A stretch of DNA of 64,000 nt from an uncultured Pelagibacteraceae bacterium (lineage in GTDB: Bacteria; Pseudomonadota; Alphaproteobacteria; Pelagibacterales; Pelagibacteraceae), in assembly GCA_902585415.1 (NCBI GenBank), contig CACIDN010000002.1:106158-170157 (forward strand), in the 5' to 3' direction. The position numbers and the translations under genes were made by a program. The notes beneath the pieces are model-generated. The model did not search any database. It was given only the letters and a program-made list of their open reading frames with translations, and was not told the origin of the DNA. Positions 28,267-39,732 of this stretch are shown piece after piece (within the stretch, counting starts at the first letter, position 1; every line of letters starts with the position of its first letter).

Positions 28267-31200
28267 ACAAATTAAGAAAAAAAAATTTAGACTTATTAAA
28301 AAAATCAGGTGTTTATCACGAATCTATGGAGCATGACGCTTGTGGTGTTGGTTTAGTTGCATCAACTGATGGAAAAAAATCTAGGAAAGTTGTTGAGTAT
28401 GGTATTCAAGCTTTAAAAGCTGTTTGGCATAGAGGAGCGATTGATGCAGATGGAAAAACAGGTGATGGAGCTGGTATTCATATAGAAATTCCCTCTGATT
28501 TCTTTATTGAAAAAATAGAGGCTACTGGACATAAGCATGATGACTCTGAAGTTTGCGTAGGAATGCTTTTTTTACCAAGAAATAATTATTCGGCACAAGA
28601 GGAATGTAGATCAGTAGTGGAGAGCGAATTAACAAAAAGTAACTTTAATATTTATGGATGGAGACAAGTTCCAGTTGATCCATCAGTATTGGGTGAAACA
28701 GCAGAGTCAAACAGACCTGAAATTACGCAAGTGCTTTTTAAACATAATACTAAAGAAGAGAAAGGCAAAAAATTAGAAATAAAACTTTATGAAGCTAGAA
28801 GAAAAATTGAAAAGAAAATTTTAGAGGCTAATTTAAATGACTTTTATATCTGTTCATTTAGCTCCAAATCAATCATCTACAAAGGAATGTTTCTCGCTGA
28901 AGCCTTATCGGACTTTTATTTGGATCTAAAAGATGAGAGATTTACATCTAGATATGCAATTTTTCACCAACGTTTTTCTACAAACACAGCACCTAGCTGG
29001 GACCTAGCTCAACCGTTTAGAGCTTTAGCTCATAATGGAGAAATCAATACTCTAAAAGGCAATATTAATTGGATGAAAGTACATGAAGAAGAAATGTTTA
29101 GCCCCATATTTGAAGATATGGAAAATTTAAAACCAGTAATACCAAGTGGCAACTCAGACTCTGCTTCATTAGATAATGTTTTCGAGATACTCAATATCTC
29201 TGGACAACCAGCTCCATTGGCAAAATTAATGCTGATACCAGATGCTTGGTCAAAAAAAAATAAAATACTACCTGCTGACCATCAAAAATTATTTAACTTT
29301 TTAAATAGTACAATGGAACCTTGGGATGGACCTGCAGCCATTGCTGCAACTGACAATGAATGGGTAATTGTAGCAACTGACCGAAACGGTTTAAGACCTA
29401 TGAGATACACATTGACAAAAGATAATCTTCTTTTTGCTGGATCTGAAACTGGAATGATAGAGCTTAATGAAAAGAAAATTATATCTAAAGGAAGATTAGG
29501 GCCGGGAGAAATTTTAGGAGTTAGAATAGAGAAAGGAAAAGTCTTTAATAACAAAGATATTAAAAATTATCTTGCTAAAGAATATAAACATTTCAATAAC
29601 CAAATTATCGATCTAGACAAAAAACTACCTATCAAAAACGAAAAAAACATATTTTCAGGAGACAGCTTAAGAAAACTCCAACATTGCTTTGGATATAGCT
29701 TAGAAGATTTAGAATTAATACTTCACCCAATGGCAGAAGATGCTAAAGAGGCGACAGGCTCAATGGGAGATGATACTCCACTTGCAGTCTTATCAAATAA
29801 ATACAGACCACTTTATCATTTCTTTAGACAAAATTTTAGTCAAGTAACCAATCCTCCAATTGACTCATTAAGAGAAAATAAAGTTATGAGTTTAAAAACT
29901 AGATTTGGAAATTTGGGTAATATTTTGGATTTTAATAATTTAACAAAGGAAAATATTTACGTTTTAAATAGTCCTATACTAACAAATAATCAATTTGAAA
30001 AATTCGTAAGTTTTTTTGATAAGAATAATAAAACTATAGACTGTACTTTTAAATCTGGTGAAAAGATTGAGTCAAAACTGAACTCTATAAAGCAAGAGGC
30101 TGAAATTTATGTAAGACAAGGTGTAACTCAGATAATATTAAGTGATAAAAATGTTTCTAAAGAAAACTATCCTGTTCCGATGCTTTTATGTATTGGTGCT
30201 GTTCATACCCATTTAACAAAAATGAAATTAAGAGGCTATGTTTCCTTAAATGTACAAACTGGAGAAGCTCTTGATACACATTCATTTGCTACTTTAATAG
30301 GAGTGGGCGCAACTACAGTAAATCCTTATTTGGCTCTAGATAGTTTATATCAAAGATTTGAAAAAAAATTATTTGGCAAATTCCTGTATGAAGAGTGCGT
30401 TGAAAGATACGTAAAATCAGTAAATTTAGGTCTTTTAAAAATAATGTCGAAGATGGGTATATCAGTAATAAGCTCATACAGAGGTGGATGTAATTTTGAA
30501 ACTGTTGGTTTAAGTAGAACAATCGTTAGAGACTTTTTCCCTGGCGTTTTGTCTAAAATTTCAGGAATTGGATTAACAGGTATTGAAAAAAAAGTTAGGA
30601 AGATACATGAGGAAGCGTTTAATAATGAAAATAACGTATTACCTATTGGAGGAATTTATAGGTACAGAAAAAATGGAGAAACGCATCAGTATCAGGGTAA
30701 ATTAATACATTTACTCCAATCAGCTGTGACTGCAGGTTCTTATGATTTATACACAAAATATTCAAAGGGTATACAAGATTTGCCACCAATAAACTTAAGA
30801 GATTTAATCGATTTTAAAAAAAGAAGCCCAATATCTATAGACTTGGTAGAGTCAGTTGAAGACATACAAAAAAGATTTGGCAGTGGAAGTATGTCTCATG
30901 GCGCTTTATCAAAAGAAGCACATGAAACGCTTGCTATTGGCATGAATAGAATTAAAGGAGCATCATGCAGTGGTGAGGGTGGAGAAGATGATTCTCGATT
31001 TAAAAAATTGGAAAATGGAGACAGTGCTAATTCGCGTGTAAAACAAGTTGCTTCAGCTAGATTTGGGGTAACAATTGATTACTTAAATAATTGTAACGAA
31101 ATTGAGATAAAAATTGCTCAAGGTGCAAAACCTGGTGAAGGAGGACAACTACCTGGATTTAAGGTTACAAAAGAAATTGCGAGACTTAGACATTCAACCC

Positions 31201-32759
31201 CAGGAGTTACTTTAATCTCTCCACCTCCACACCACGACATTTACTCAATAGAGGATTTAGCTCAGCTTATTTATGATCTAAAACAAATTAATCCAAAAGC
31301 TAGAGTTGGAGTAAAACTCGTTGCATCTTCAGGAATTGGTACAATTGCAGCAGGTGTAGCGAAAGCAAAAGCTGATATTATACTTATATCTGGTCATAAT
31401 GGAGGCACAGGAGCAACACCACAAACAAGTGTTAAATATGTTGGTATACCATGGGAGATGGGATTAACAGAAGCAAATCAAGTTTTAACTTTAAATAACT
31501 TAAGACATCAAGTGACTTTAAGAACTGATGGAGGAATTAAAACTGGCAGAGATGTAGTCATTGCAGCAATGATGGGAGCAGAGGAATTTGGTGTAGCTAC
31601 AACTGCATTAGTTGCAATGGGTTGTATAATGGTAAGACAATGTCATTCAAACACATGTCCAGTTGGAGTTTGCACACAAGACGATGAGCTAAGAAAGAAA
31701 TTTACAGGCACACCTGATAAAGTTGTAAATTTATTCAAATTTATCTCTGAAGAGGTTAGAGAAATACTTGCAGAATTAGGATTTAAAACACTTAATGAAA
31801 TAATTGGAAGAACTGATTTACTAAGGCAGATAAGCAAAGGTTCGCCTAATCTAGATGATCTAGATCTTAACCCTTTGTTTGTTAAAGCTGACTCGGGTAA
31901 AAACAAAAGGTATTGTGACGATCCTAAAATTAACTACGTTCCTGATACAGTTGATCAAAAAATCTGGCCAGAGATATTAGATAACTTAGATAACAAAAAG
32001 TCTCTAAAAGACGAGTATTTAATTGAAAATACTGACAGAGCTGTTGGTACAAGAATATCTTACGAATTATATAAAAGATTCAAAAATAAAACTTTGGATG
32101 ATGATTTTTTAAAAATCAATTTTAAAGGATCTGCGGGTCAATCATTTGGAGCATTTGGAATTAAAGGTTTAAAACTTATATTAAATGGTGATGCAAATGA
32201 TTATGTTGGTAAAGGGCTTTCAGGTGCAACTCTAGTAGTAAAACTTCAAAAAGAGAGTAATCTAGTTTCTTTTGATAATACTATAATTGGGAATACAGTT
32301 TTATATGGAGCAACTTCTGGAAAATTATTTGCAGCAGGACAAGCCGGAGAAAGATTTGCAGTAAGAAATTCAGGTGCAACAGCAGTTATTGAGGGTTGTG
32401 ACTCAAATGGTTGCGAGTACATGACGGGAGGCAGCATAGTAATTTTAGGTGAGACAGGTGACAATTTTGGAGCCGGAATGACAGGTGGAATGGCCTTTAT
32501 TTACGATACGAAAAAAGAATTTGATAAAAGAGTTAATCCGGAGTCAGTAATTTGGCAAAAAGTAGAGACAGATTATTGGAAATCATTTTTAAAAAATCTG
32601 ATTACAGAACATCAGCATGAAACAGAATCTTTATTATCAAAAAAAATAATTGATAATTTTGATCAGGAAATAGAAAATTTCATACAAGTTTGTCCAAAAG
32701 AAATGATTGATAAATTAAAAAATCCAATTTCAAATAAAGTTATTAGTTTCGCAAGTTAG
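28263..32759 (+). CDS. gltB: Glutamate synthase large subunit
   Basis: HDACGVGLVAS N-terminal Cys amidotransferase; GEGGEDDSRF, ISGHNGGTGATPQTSVK, C-x5-C-x4-C cluster (CHSNTCPVGVC), GXGXG C-terminal domain. Confidence 0.96.
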   Translation: MNKLRKKNLDLLKKSGVYHESMEHDACGVGLVASTDGKKSRKVVEYGIQALKAVWHRGAIDADGKTGDGAGIHIEIPSDFFIEKIEATGHKHDDSEVCVGMLFLPRNNYSAQEECRSVVESELTKSNFNIYGWRQVPVDPSVLGETAESNRPEITQVLFKHNTKEEKGKKLEIKLYEARRKIEKKILEANLNDFYICSFSSKSIIYKGMFLAEALSDFYLDLKDERFTSRYAIFHQRFSTNTAPSWDLAQPFRALAHNGEINTLKGNINWMKVHEEEMFSPIFEDMENLKPVIPSGNSDSASLDNVFEILNISGQPAPLAKLMLIPDAWSKKNKILPADHQKLFNFLNSTMEPWDGPAAIAATDNEWVIVATDRNGLRPMRYTLTKDNLLFAGSETGMIELNEKKIISKGRLGPGEILGVRIEKGKVFNNKDIKNYLAKEYKHFNNQIIDLDKKLPIKNEKNIFSGDSLRKLQHCFGYSLEDLELILHPMAEDAKEATGSMGDDTPLAVLSNKYRPLYHFFRQNFSQVTNPPIDSLRENKVMSLKTRFGNLGNILDFNNLTKENIYVLNSPILTNNQFEKFVSFFDKNNKTIDCTFKSGEKIESKLNSIKQEAEIYVRQGVTQIILSDKNVSKENYPVPMLLCIGAVHTHLTKMKLRGYVSLNVQTGEALDTHSFATLIGVGATTVNPYLALDSLYQRFEKKLFGKFLYEECVERYVKSVNLGLLKIMSKMGISVISSYRGGCNFETVGLSRTIVRDFFPGVLSKISGIGLTGIEKKVRKIHEEAFNNENNVLPIGGIYRYRKNGETHQYQGKLIHLLQSAVTAGSYDLYTKYSKGIQDLPPINLRDLIDFKKRSPISIDLVESVEDIQKRFGSGSMSHGALSKEAHETLAIGMNRIKGASCSGEGGEDDSRFKKLENGDSANSRVKQVASARFGVTIDYLNNCNEIEIKIAQGAKPGEGGQLPGFKVTKEIARLRHSTPGVTLISPPPHHDIYSIEDLAQLIYDLKQINPKARVGVKLVASSGIGTIAAGVAKAKADIILISGHNGGTGATPQTSVKYVGIPWEMGLTEANQVLTLNNLRHQVTLRTDGGIKTGRDVVIAAMMGAEEFGVATTALVAMGCIMVRQCHSNTCPVGVCTQDDELRKKFTGTPDKVVNLFKFISEEVREILAELGFKTLNEIIGRTDLLRQISKGSPNLDDLDLNPLFVKADSGKNKRYCDDPKINYVPDTVDQKIWPEILDNLDNKKSLKDEYLIENTDRAVGTRISYELYKRFKNKTLDDDFLKINFKGSAGQSFGAFGIKGLKLILNGDANDYVGKGLSGATLVVKLQKESNLVSFDNTIIGNTVLYGATSGKLFAAGQAGERFAVRNSGATAVIEGCDSNGCEYMTGGSIVILGETGDNFGAGMTGGMAFIYDTKKEFDKRVNPESVIWQKVETDYWKSFLKNLITEHQHETESLLSKKIIDNFDQEIENFIQVCPKEMIDKLKNPISNKVISFAS

Positions 32760-32766
32760 GGTATAG

Positions 32767-33621
32767 ATGAATCTTTTATGTTTTGGTTATGGTCAGGTTG
32801 CCAAAAACTTAGTTTTAAATCTTTTAAAAAAAAAAGTTAATTTAAATTTAACAATCTCAACTAGAGAAAACTCATCAATTAAAAAATTGAGTGATTTTCA
32901 ATTTGAGAATCTAGAATTCAAGGAAAATGATTATGACAAGAAAATTTTGGATAAATTAAATGAATATGATTATATTTTAATTTCTGTTCCACCAATTAAT
33001 TCAAAAGATCTATTTTTAGAAAATCTTTCTAGTCATGTGAATGAAAATAATAAAATTAAATCTATTCTATATTTGTCGTCAACTAGTGTGTACGGAGATC
33101 ATAACGGCGCATGGGTAAACGAAGAAAGTGAAACTAAACCAAAAACAAAAATGGGAATTGATAGATTACATATAGAAAATAAGTGGATAGAATTTTCAAA
33201 AAAGAAAAAATTACCAATTCAGATATTTAGATTAGCCGGTATTTACTCAAAAAATAATAATGCAGTCACCAGGCTTCAAAAAAAACAAAGTTTTTTAGTA
33301 GTTAAAGAAAATCATTTTTTTTCAAGGATACACGTTAAGGACATATCTGAAATATTATATCTGTCTTTAATAAATATTAAAGAAAACCAAATATTTAATC
33401 TTGCCGATAATAAACCAGCATCGAGTGTTGAAGTTACAAGTTATGCATCAAAATTGTTAGGATGTGAGTTGCCTACAAAAATAAATTTTGAAGATCTAGA
33501 GGATGGGGTTTTAAAGGATTTTTATAGAGACTCAAAAAAAGTTTCTAATGAAAAAATAAAAAAAGAATTAAATTACCAATTTACTTACCCTACTTATAAA
33601 GAGGGTTTAGCGCATAATTAA
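32767..33621 (+). CDS. NAD-dependent epimerase/dehydratase-like protein (SDR)
   Basis: CFGYGQVAKNL Rossmann motif; YLSSTSVYGDHNGAWVNEES. Confidence 0.82.
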   Translation: MNLLCFGYGQVAKNLVLNLLKKKVNLNLTISTRENSSIKKLSDFQFENLEFKENDYDKKILDKLNEYDYILISVPPINSKDLFLENLSSHVNENNKIKSILYLSSTSVYGDHNGAWVNEESETKPKTKMGIDRLHIENKWIEFSKKKKLPIQIFRLAGIYSKNNNAVTRLQKKQSFLVVKENHFFSRIHVKDISEILYLSLINIKENQIFNLADNKPASSVEVTSYASKLLGCELPTKINFEDLEDGVLKDFYRDSKKVSNEKIKKELNYQFTYPTYKEGLAHN

Positions 33622-34357
33622 TTATTTTACCCATACAATTGCTTAAAATTTTCAAATCTTTTATTCTTGAAAGACTATGGTCTCCATTTTTTATATTTAT
33701 AAATTCTTTCTTTGAATTTGGAAATACCTTTAATATTTTTCTTGATAAACTCTGAGGAACCACATTATCTTTCTCACCATGTAAAAGATACACTGGAAAT
33801 TTTGAATTGTTTTTTTTGTTAAGAACTTTATTTTTTCGACTGTCTTTAATTATTTTTAAAGTAATTTTATATGAATAGTCATCATTTTCTAAATTGTAAT
33901 ATTTGTTTTTAAATACCAATTTTTTATTTTTTTTACTTAATTTTTTCCATATAAGTCTATCCAGAAATTCTGGCGCTGCCCCAATTCCAATAAAACCTAT
34001 TATATTCTTGAAATATTTTAGCTGAATTAAACCTAACCAAGCCCCTAAACTAGATCCTATAATTATTATTTTTTTGTTTATTAATTTTTTTTTAATTATG
34101 AATTTTACGTCATTTGACCAACTAGTAATAGTTCCTGTTTCAAATTCACCGTATGATTTACCATGGCCAGAATACTCGAGACCCATGAAACCAACTTTTC
34201 TTTTTTTACATTGTTTCATTAAATAAATAGGTTTCTTCCCGGTTAAATCTGATTTTAAGCCATGTAAAAAAACTACAAAAATATCAGATTTAGGATTTTC
34301 AAATAGAATCCTGATTTTCTTGTTTGTTTTATATTTTATAAATTCAAATTTAGTCAT
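33590..34357 (-). CDS. Alpha/beta hydrolase
   Basis: VFLHGLKSDLTGKK, GLEYSGHGKSYG, IIGSSLGAWLGL, LLHGEKDNVVP. Confidence 0.85.
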   Translation of the reverse strand: MTKFEFIKYKTNKKIRILFENPKSDIFVVFLHGLKSDLTGKKPIYLMKQCKKRKVGFMGLEYSGHGKSYGEFETGTITSWSNDVKFIIKKKLINKKIIIIGSSLGAWLGLIQLKYFKNIIGFIGIGAAPEFLDRLIWKKLSKKNKKLVFKNKYYNLENDDYSYKITLKIIKDSRKNKVLNKKNNSKFPVYLLHGEKDNVVPQSLSRKILKVFPNSKKEFINIKNGDHSLSRIKDLKILSNCMGKIINYALNPLYK

Positions 34358-34393
34358 AAAGAGTTACAAAATATGATATTATAAGAATATTAT

Positions 34394-35551
34394 ATGTCAT
34401 CTAAATTAAAAGTTTTACAAGTAATTCCTAGATTAGATTATGGAGGAGCTGAAATAGGGTGTTATGATCTAGCACACTACTTAAGTGAGCAAAAATGCAA
34501 ATCTTATATAGCAACAAGTGGAGGCAAATTAGTCAAATATATCAATAAAAAAAAAGTTAGATTGTTCAAAACCCCTATCCACAGTAAAAATCCGATATTA
34601 ATGATTTTAAATATTTTTATTTTATCATTAATTGTTCTTTTTTTTAGAATTAATGTCATACACGTCAGAAGTAGAGCGCCTGCTTGGTCGTGTTATTTTG
34701 TTGCTAAAATTACTAGGTGTAAGTTAGTTACTACATTCCATGGGACATACAACTTTAATTCATCACTAAAAAAATATTATAATTCTATTATGCTCAAGTC
34801 AGATTGTGTAATAGCTGGCTCAAATTTTATATTTAAACATATTTCAGAAAATTATCCTGAGCATGTTCAAAAAATAAAAAAATTTTTAGTAATATTCAGA
34901 GGTATTAACACAGAATATTATGATCTGAATAATATTAACAAAAAGGATAGAGCTAAATTTTTCGCAAAATTAAATATTGAACCAGGTAAAAAAATTATTC
35001 TTATGCCTGGACGTTTGACAGAATGGAAAGGTCAAGAGTTATTAATAGAGGCTCTAAACATTTTAAAAACTAATTTTGGATACAAAAATTTTGTAGCAAT
35101 TATTTTGGGTTCAGATCAAGGTAGAGATACCTATAAAAAAAAATTAGTTAGATTAGTCGAGCAACATAGACTTAATAATAACATTATTTTTTTAGAACAT
35201 GCAAATTCAATGCCTATTGCCTATAGTATAGCAAACGTAGTTGTGTCTGCTTCAATTGAACCTGAGGCCTTCGGTAGAGTTTCAATAGAGGCCCAGTCAA
35301 TGAAAAGACCAATTATAGCGAGTGATATCGGTGGTTCAAGAGAAACAATTATTGATAACAGAACAGGACTACTATTTAAGTCTGAAGACCCAAAATCTTT
35401 AAGTGAAAAAATTGATAATATTTTTAGATCTGATGATACAACGCTAAATGCCATGGGAAACAGTGGAAGAAAAAACGTTGAACAAAAATTTAATGTTGAA
35501 AAAATGTGTTTTTCAACCTATTCAGAATATAAAAAATTAATAAATGCCTAA
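34394..35551 (+). CDS. Glycosyltransferase family 4
   Basis: QVIPRLDYGGAEIGCYDLAHYL; MPGRLTEWKGQELLIEAL; EPEAFGRVSIEAQSMKRPIIASDIGGSRETI. Confidence 0.92.
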   Translation: MSSKLKVLQVIPRLDYGGAEIGCYDLAHYLSEQKCKSYIATSGGKLVKYINKKKVRLFKTPIHSKNPILMILNIFILSLIVLFFRINVIHVRSRAPAWSCYFVAKITRCKLVTTFHGTYNFNSSLKKYYNSIMLKSDCVIAGSNFIFKHISENYPEHVQKIKKFLVIFRGINTEYYDLNNINKKDRAKFFAKLNIEPGKKIILMPGRLTEWKGQELLIEALNILKTNFGYKNFVAIILGSDQGRDTYKKKLVRLVEQHRLNNNIIFLEHANSMPIAYSIANVVVSASIEPEAFGRVSIEAQSMKRPIIASDIGGSRETIIDNRTGLLFKSEDPKSLSEKIDNIFRSDDTTLNAMGNSGRKNVEQKFNVEKMCFSTYSEYKKLINA

Positions 35552-37460
35552 TATAACTTTACCAGATGGAAAACAGTTATCTTTTAGCGAAAAGGTAAAT
35601 GGGAACAAGATTGTAGAAAAAATTAGCAAGTCTTTGGCCAAAGAAGCACTCATAATGAGTGTTAATGGTCATTTAAAAGATTTGAGTTTTGAAATAGAAA
35701 AAGACGCTAAGGTTAAAATTTTAACATCAAAAGATGAAGATGGTTTAGATACTATTAGGCATGATACTGCACATATTTTAGCAATGGCTGTGCAAGAACT
35801 ATTCCCAGGAACCCAAGTAACAATTGGTCCAACAATAGAGAATGGATTTTATTATGATTTTGCAAGAAAGGAACCTTTCACAGAAACAGATTTAAAAAAA
35901 ATAGAGACTAAAATGTCAGAAATAGTTGATAGAAATGAAACTACCTACAGAGAAGTTTGGGAAAGAGATAAAGCTATTTCTCATTTTGAAAAGATGGGAG
36001 AAAAGTATAAAGCTGAAATTATTCAAGATATTCCTAAAAGTGAGGAGATATCAATCTATTTCCACGGGAAATGGCATGATCTTTGTAGAGGTCCTCATTT
36101 ACCGTCGACTGGCAGAATTGGTAAACATTTTAAATTAACAAAAGTTGCTGGTGCTTATTGGAGAGGTGACTCAAAAAATGAAATGTTGCAAAGAATCTAT
36201 GGAACATCTTGGGCATCAAAAAAGGATTTAGAGAATTATTTAAAAAGATTAGAAGAAGCTGAAAAAAGAGATCATAGAAAATTAGGTAAAGAAATGAATC
36301 TTTTTCATTTTAGAGAAGAAAGTCCTGGTGCAGTTTTTTGGCATGAAAGAGGATGGAACTTATTTCAAAAGCTAGTTAATTATATGAGGAAAAAACAACT
36401 TGATGCAGGTTATAAAGAAATAAACACTCCAGAAATACTGGATAGATCTTTATGGGAGAAATCTGGTCATTGGGAGAAGTTTGGTGCTCATATGTATACT
36501 TCTCAAACACCAGACGAAAAAATTTTTGCAGTTAAACCAATGAATTGTCCTGGATGTGTTCAGGTATTTAATCAAGGATTAAAAAGTTATAGAGATCTTC
36601 CACTTAAAATGTCAGAATTTGGAAAAGTTCATAGGTATGAACCATCAGGAGCATTACATGGATTGTTAAGAGTAAGAGCTTTTACTCAAGACGATGCACA
36701 TATTTTTTGTACAGAAGATCAAATTACAGAGCAGTCTTTATCCATAACAAATTTAATTTTAGAAATTTACAAAGATTTAGGTTTTAAAAATGTTATCCTT
36801 AAATACTCTGATAGACCTGAACTTAGAGTAGGTAATGATGCTGTGTGGGACAAATCTGAAAAAGCTTTACTCAAAGCAGTAAAAGAAACAAAATTAGATT
36901 ATAGTGTTAATAAAGGTGAAGGTGCTTTCTATGGACCAAAAATTGAATTTGTTTTAAGAGATGCAATTGGAAGAGATTGGCAATGCGGAACATTACAAGT
37001 AGATCTTAATTTACCCGAAAGATTAGGAGCATCATACGTTGAAAAAGACGGCTCTAAAAAAGCCCCTGTTATGTTGCATCGGGCTCTATTTGGGTCACTA
37101 GAAAGATTTATAGGAATACTTATTGAAAATTATTCAGGCAAACTTCCATTTTGGATTAGCCCCTTACAGACTGTTGTAATACCTGTTTCAGATGAATTTG
37201 ATGAATATTCAAAAAAAGTGAACAAACAATTAATTGATGCAGGCTTTTCATCAGAAGTAGATCTTAAAAATCATAACTTAAATTATAAAATTAGAGATCA
37301 TTCGTTATCAAAAGTCCCTATTTTACTCATCTGTGGAAAAAAAGAAGTTGACTCTAATAGCGTAACTATTAGAAGATTGGATTCTAACGAACAGGAAAAC
37401 ATAGAATTGAATAAATTTATAACTACCCATCAAGCTTTAAACAAAGCTCCTTCTTTATAA
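35544..37460 (+). CDS. thrS: Threonyl-tRNA synthetase
   Basis: TGS domain, IRHDTAHILAMAVQELFPGTQVTIGPTIENGFYYDF, MNCPGCVQVF, QDDAHIFC. Confidence 0.97.
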   Translation: MPNITLPDGKQLSFSEKVNGNKIVEKISKSLAKEALIMSVNGHLKDLSFEIEKDAKVKILTSKDEDGLDTIRHDTAHILAMAVQELFPGTQVTIGPTIENGFYYDFARKEPFTETDLKKIETKMSEIVDRNETTYREVWERDKAISHFEKMGEKYKAEIIQDIPKSEEISIYFHGKWHDLCRGPHLPSTGRIGKHFKLTKVAGAYWRGDSKNEMLQRIYGTSWASKKDLENYLKRLEEAEKRDHRKLGKEMNLFHFREESPGAVFWHERGWNLFQKLVNYMRKKQLDAGYKEINTPEILDRSLWEKSGHWEKFGAHMYTSQTPDEKIFAVKPMNCPGCVQVFNQGLKSYRDLPLKMSEFGKVHRYEPSGALHGLLRVRAFTQDDAHIFCTEDQITEQSLSITNLILEIYKDLGFKNVILKYSDRPELRVGNDAVWDKSEKALLKAVKETKLDYSVNKGEGAFYGPKIEFVLRDAIGRDWQCGTLQVDLNLPERLGASYVEKDGSKKAPVMLHRALFGSLERFIGILIENYSGKLPFWISPLQTVVIPVSDEFDEYSKKVNKQLIDAGFSSEVDLKNHNLNYKIRDHSLSKVPILLICGKKEVDSNSVTIRRLDSNEQENIELNKFITTHQALNKAPSL

Positions 37461-38006
37461 GTGCCAGATTTTAAACAAAATTATTTTCAAAGAAGAACCA
37501 AACACAAAGGCCCGAGATCTAATAAACGGATTATCTCAGCAGAGGTACAAGTTATATCAAGTGATGGACAAAATTTAGGAATATTAAACACACAAGAAGC
37601 GATTATGATTGCTAAAAATGAGGGTCTAGATTTAATTGAAATAGCACAAAACGCAAAACCCCCAGTATGTAAAATAATGGATATGGGTAAATATAAATAC
37701 GATGCTCAAAAAAAAGCCAACAAAGCAAAAAAAAAACAAAAAAAAATAGAAATTAAAGAAATTAAATTAAGACCAGTAACCGAAATACATGACTATACAT
37801 TTAAAATCAAGAATGCTCAAAAATTTCTATCTAAAGGAGATAAAGTAAAGTTTACAATAAAATTTAAAGGTAGAGAATTACAGCACTCAAATTTAGGTGA
37901 CGAGTTGATGCAAAAAATTAAAACAGATATGGAAAAACTTGGAAAAGTCGAACTTCAGCCAAGATTTGATGGCAAACAGATGATTATGATTATCCAGCCT
38001 ATTTAA
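37461..38006 (+). CDS. infC: Translation initiation factor IF-3 (GTG start)
   Basis: RRTKHKGPRSNKRIISAEVQVISSDGQNLG; KIMDMGKYKYDAQKKANKAKKKQ. Confidence 0.95.
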   Translation: MPDFKQNYFQRRTKHKGPRSNKRIISAEVQVISSDGQNLGILNTQEAIMIAKNEGLDLIEIAQNAKPPVCKIMDMGKYKYDAQKKANKAKKKQKKIEIKEIKLRPVTEIHDYTFKIKNAQKFLSKGDKVKFTIKFKGRELQHSNLGDELMQKIKTDMEKLGKVELQPRFDGKQMIMIIQPI

Positions 38007-38053
38007 TAAATATCTTGTAAATTTAATATTATATTTGTATAACCCTCGCACTT

Positions 38054-38260
38054 ATGCCTAAACTCAAAACTAAAAGCTCAGCAAAAAAAAGATTTAAAAT
38101 CTCAGCAAGAGGAAAAGTTATAATGCCCCAAGCTGGCAAAAGACATGGGATGATAAAAAGAACAAATTCACAAATTAGAAAACAAAGAGGCACAACGGTG
38201 ATGTCAAAACAAGACAGCAAAATTGTAAAATCATACATGCCTTATAATTTAAGAGGATAA
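38054..38260 (+). CDS. rpmI: 50S ribosomal protein L35
   Basis: [33 protein letters not shown]. Confidence 0.96.
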   Translation: MPKLKTKSSAKKRFKISARGKVIMPQAGKRHGMIKRTNSQIRKQRGTTVMSKQDSKIVKSYMPYNLRG

Positions 38261-38264
38261 TAAA

Positions 38265-38621
38265 ATGCCAAGAGTTAAACGAGGTGTTACAAGTAGAGCA
38301 AAACACAAAAAAGTTTTAAAAGCAGTAAAAGGGCAATGGGGAAGAAGAAAAAATACAATTCGAATCGCAAGGCAAGCAATGGAAAAATCCATGCAGTATG
38401 CTTACAGAGATAGAAGAAATAAAAAAAGAGAATTTAAGTCATTATGGATCCAAAGAATTAATGCAGGTGTAAGATTAGAAGGTTTAACTTACTCAAAATT
38501 TATATATGCATTAAATAAATCAGGTATAAAAATTGATAGAAAAATACTTGCTGAAATAGCTTATGATAATCCAGAAGCATTTAAATCTATTGTTAAAAAA
38601 GCCCAAGCTTCACTAAAGTAA
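38265..38621 (+). CDS. rplT: 50S ribosomal protein L20
   Basis: [55 protein letters not shown]. Confidence 0.97.
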   Translation: MPRVKRGVTSRAKHKKVLKAVKGQWGRRKNTIRIARQAMEKSMQYAYRDRRNKKREFKSLWIQRINAGVRLEGLTYSKFIYALNKSGIKIDRKILAEIAYDNPEAFKSIVKKAQASLK

Positions 38622-38664
38622 TCTTTGGTATTGTTTTTATTTGTTTAAGAAATAATCTGTAAAT

Positions 38665-39732
38665 ATGTCAGATTTTGAAAAAAAAGTCCTAGAATTTAAA
38701 AATAAATTAGATCAAATTAAAGATAATAAATTGGTTGAAACTATACGTGTAGAAATTTTTGGAAAAAACGGGTTTATAAATCAGGAATTTAAAAAAATTG
38801 GAACTTTATCAGCCGATGAAAAAAAAATTTTTGCCTCGTCAATAAATAAAGCTAAACAAGAACTTCAAGATATTATTAGATCTAAAGAAAATGAGCTTAT
38901 AAATAAAGAACTTAATGAAAAACTAGAGAAAGAAAAGATAGATGTAACTTTGCCTGAAAAAGAATTTAAAATTGGTAAAATTCACCCTGTTTCACAAGTA
39001 ATAGACGAAATTTCATGTATATTTTCTGAAATTGGTTTTTCAGTTGAGGAGGGGCCTGATGTTGAAAATGACTACAATAATTTCACAGCACTAAATACAC
39101 CCGAAAACCATCCAGCAAAAGATATGCACGACACATTTTATCTTGATAAAAATATGAAAACATTATTACGAACTCATACTTCACCAGTTCAGGTTAGAAC
39201 GATGTTAAAAGGCAAACCTCCTTTTAAAATTATTGCTCCAGGAAGAACATATAGAAGCGATAGCGACCAAACTCATACTCCAATGTTTCATCAATTAGAG
39301 GGACTGCATATTGATAAGGAAATAAATATGGGTCATTTAAAAGGATGTCTCAATTATTTTATTAAAGAGTTTTTTGAGGTTAAAAAAATTAAAATGAGGT
39401 TTAGACCAAGCCATTTCCCATTTACTGAACCATCTGCAGAAGTAGACATTGGTTATAGAATTGAAAATAATAAAATAATTATAGGTGAGGGAGATAAATG
39501 GCTTGAAATTTTAGGTTGTGGAATGGTTCACCCAAATGTTTTAAAAAATTGTAAAGTCGACTCAAAAATATATCAAGGTTTCGCTTTTGGAATAGGAATT
39601 GATAGATTGGCAATGTTAAAGTATGGAATTAATGATCTTAGATCTTTTTTTGAATGTGATTACAGGTGGTTGAATTATTACGGCTTTGATCCATTGGATG
39701 TCCCAACAAACTATAGGGGTCTAAGTAGATGA
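38665..39732 (+). CDS. pheS: Phenylalanyl-tRNA synthetase alpha chain
   Basis: [41 protein letters not shown]. Confidence 0.97.
   Translation: MSDFEKKVLEFKNKLDQIKDNKLVETIRVEIFGKNGFINQEFKKIGTLSADEKKIFASSINKAKQELQDIIRSKENELINKELNEKLEKEKIDVTLPEKEFKIGKIHPVSQVIDEISCIFSEIGFSVEEGPDVENDYNNFTALNTPENHPAKDMHDTFYLDKNMKTLLRTHTSPVQVRTMLKGKPPFKIIAPGRTYRSDSDQTHTPMFHQLEGLHIDKEINMGHLKGCLNYFIKEFFEVKKIKMRFRPSHFPFTEPSAEVDIGYRIENNKIIIGEGDKWLEILGCGMVHPNVLKNCKVDSKIYQGFAFGIGIDRLAMLKYGINDLRSFFECDYRWLNYYGFDPLDVPTNYRGLSR

Noticed and set aside
29282-32464. Antisense ORFs inside gltB (and similar antisense ORFs in lepA, pheT, aceE, gyrB, cobT, etc. in the ORF track)
   Set aside because: They lie wholly opposite well-supported conserved genes; low-complexity translations expected by chance.
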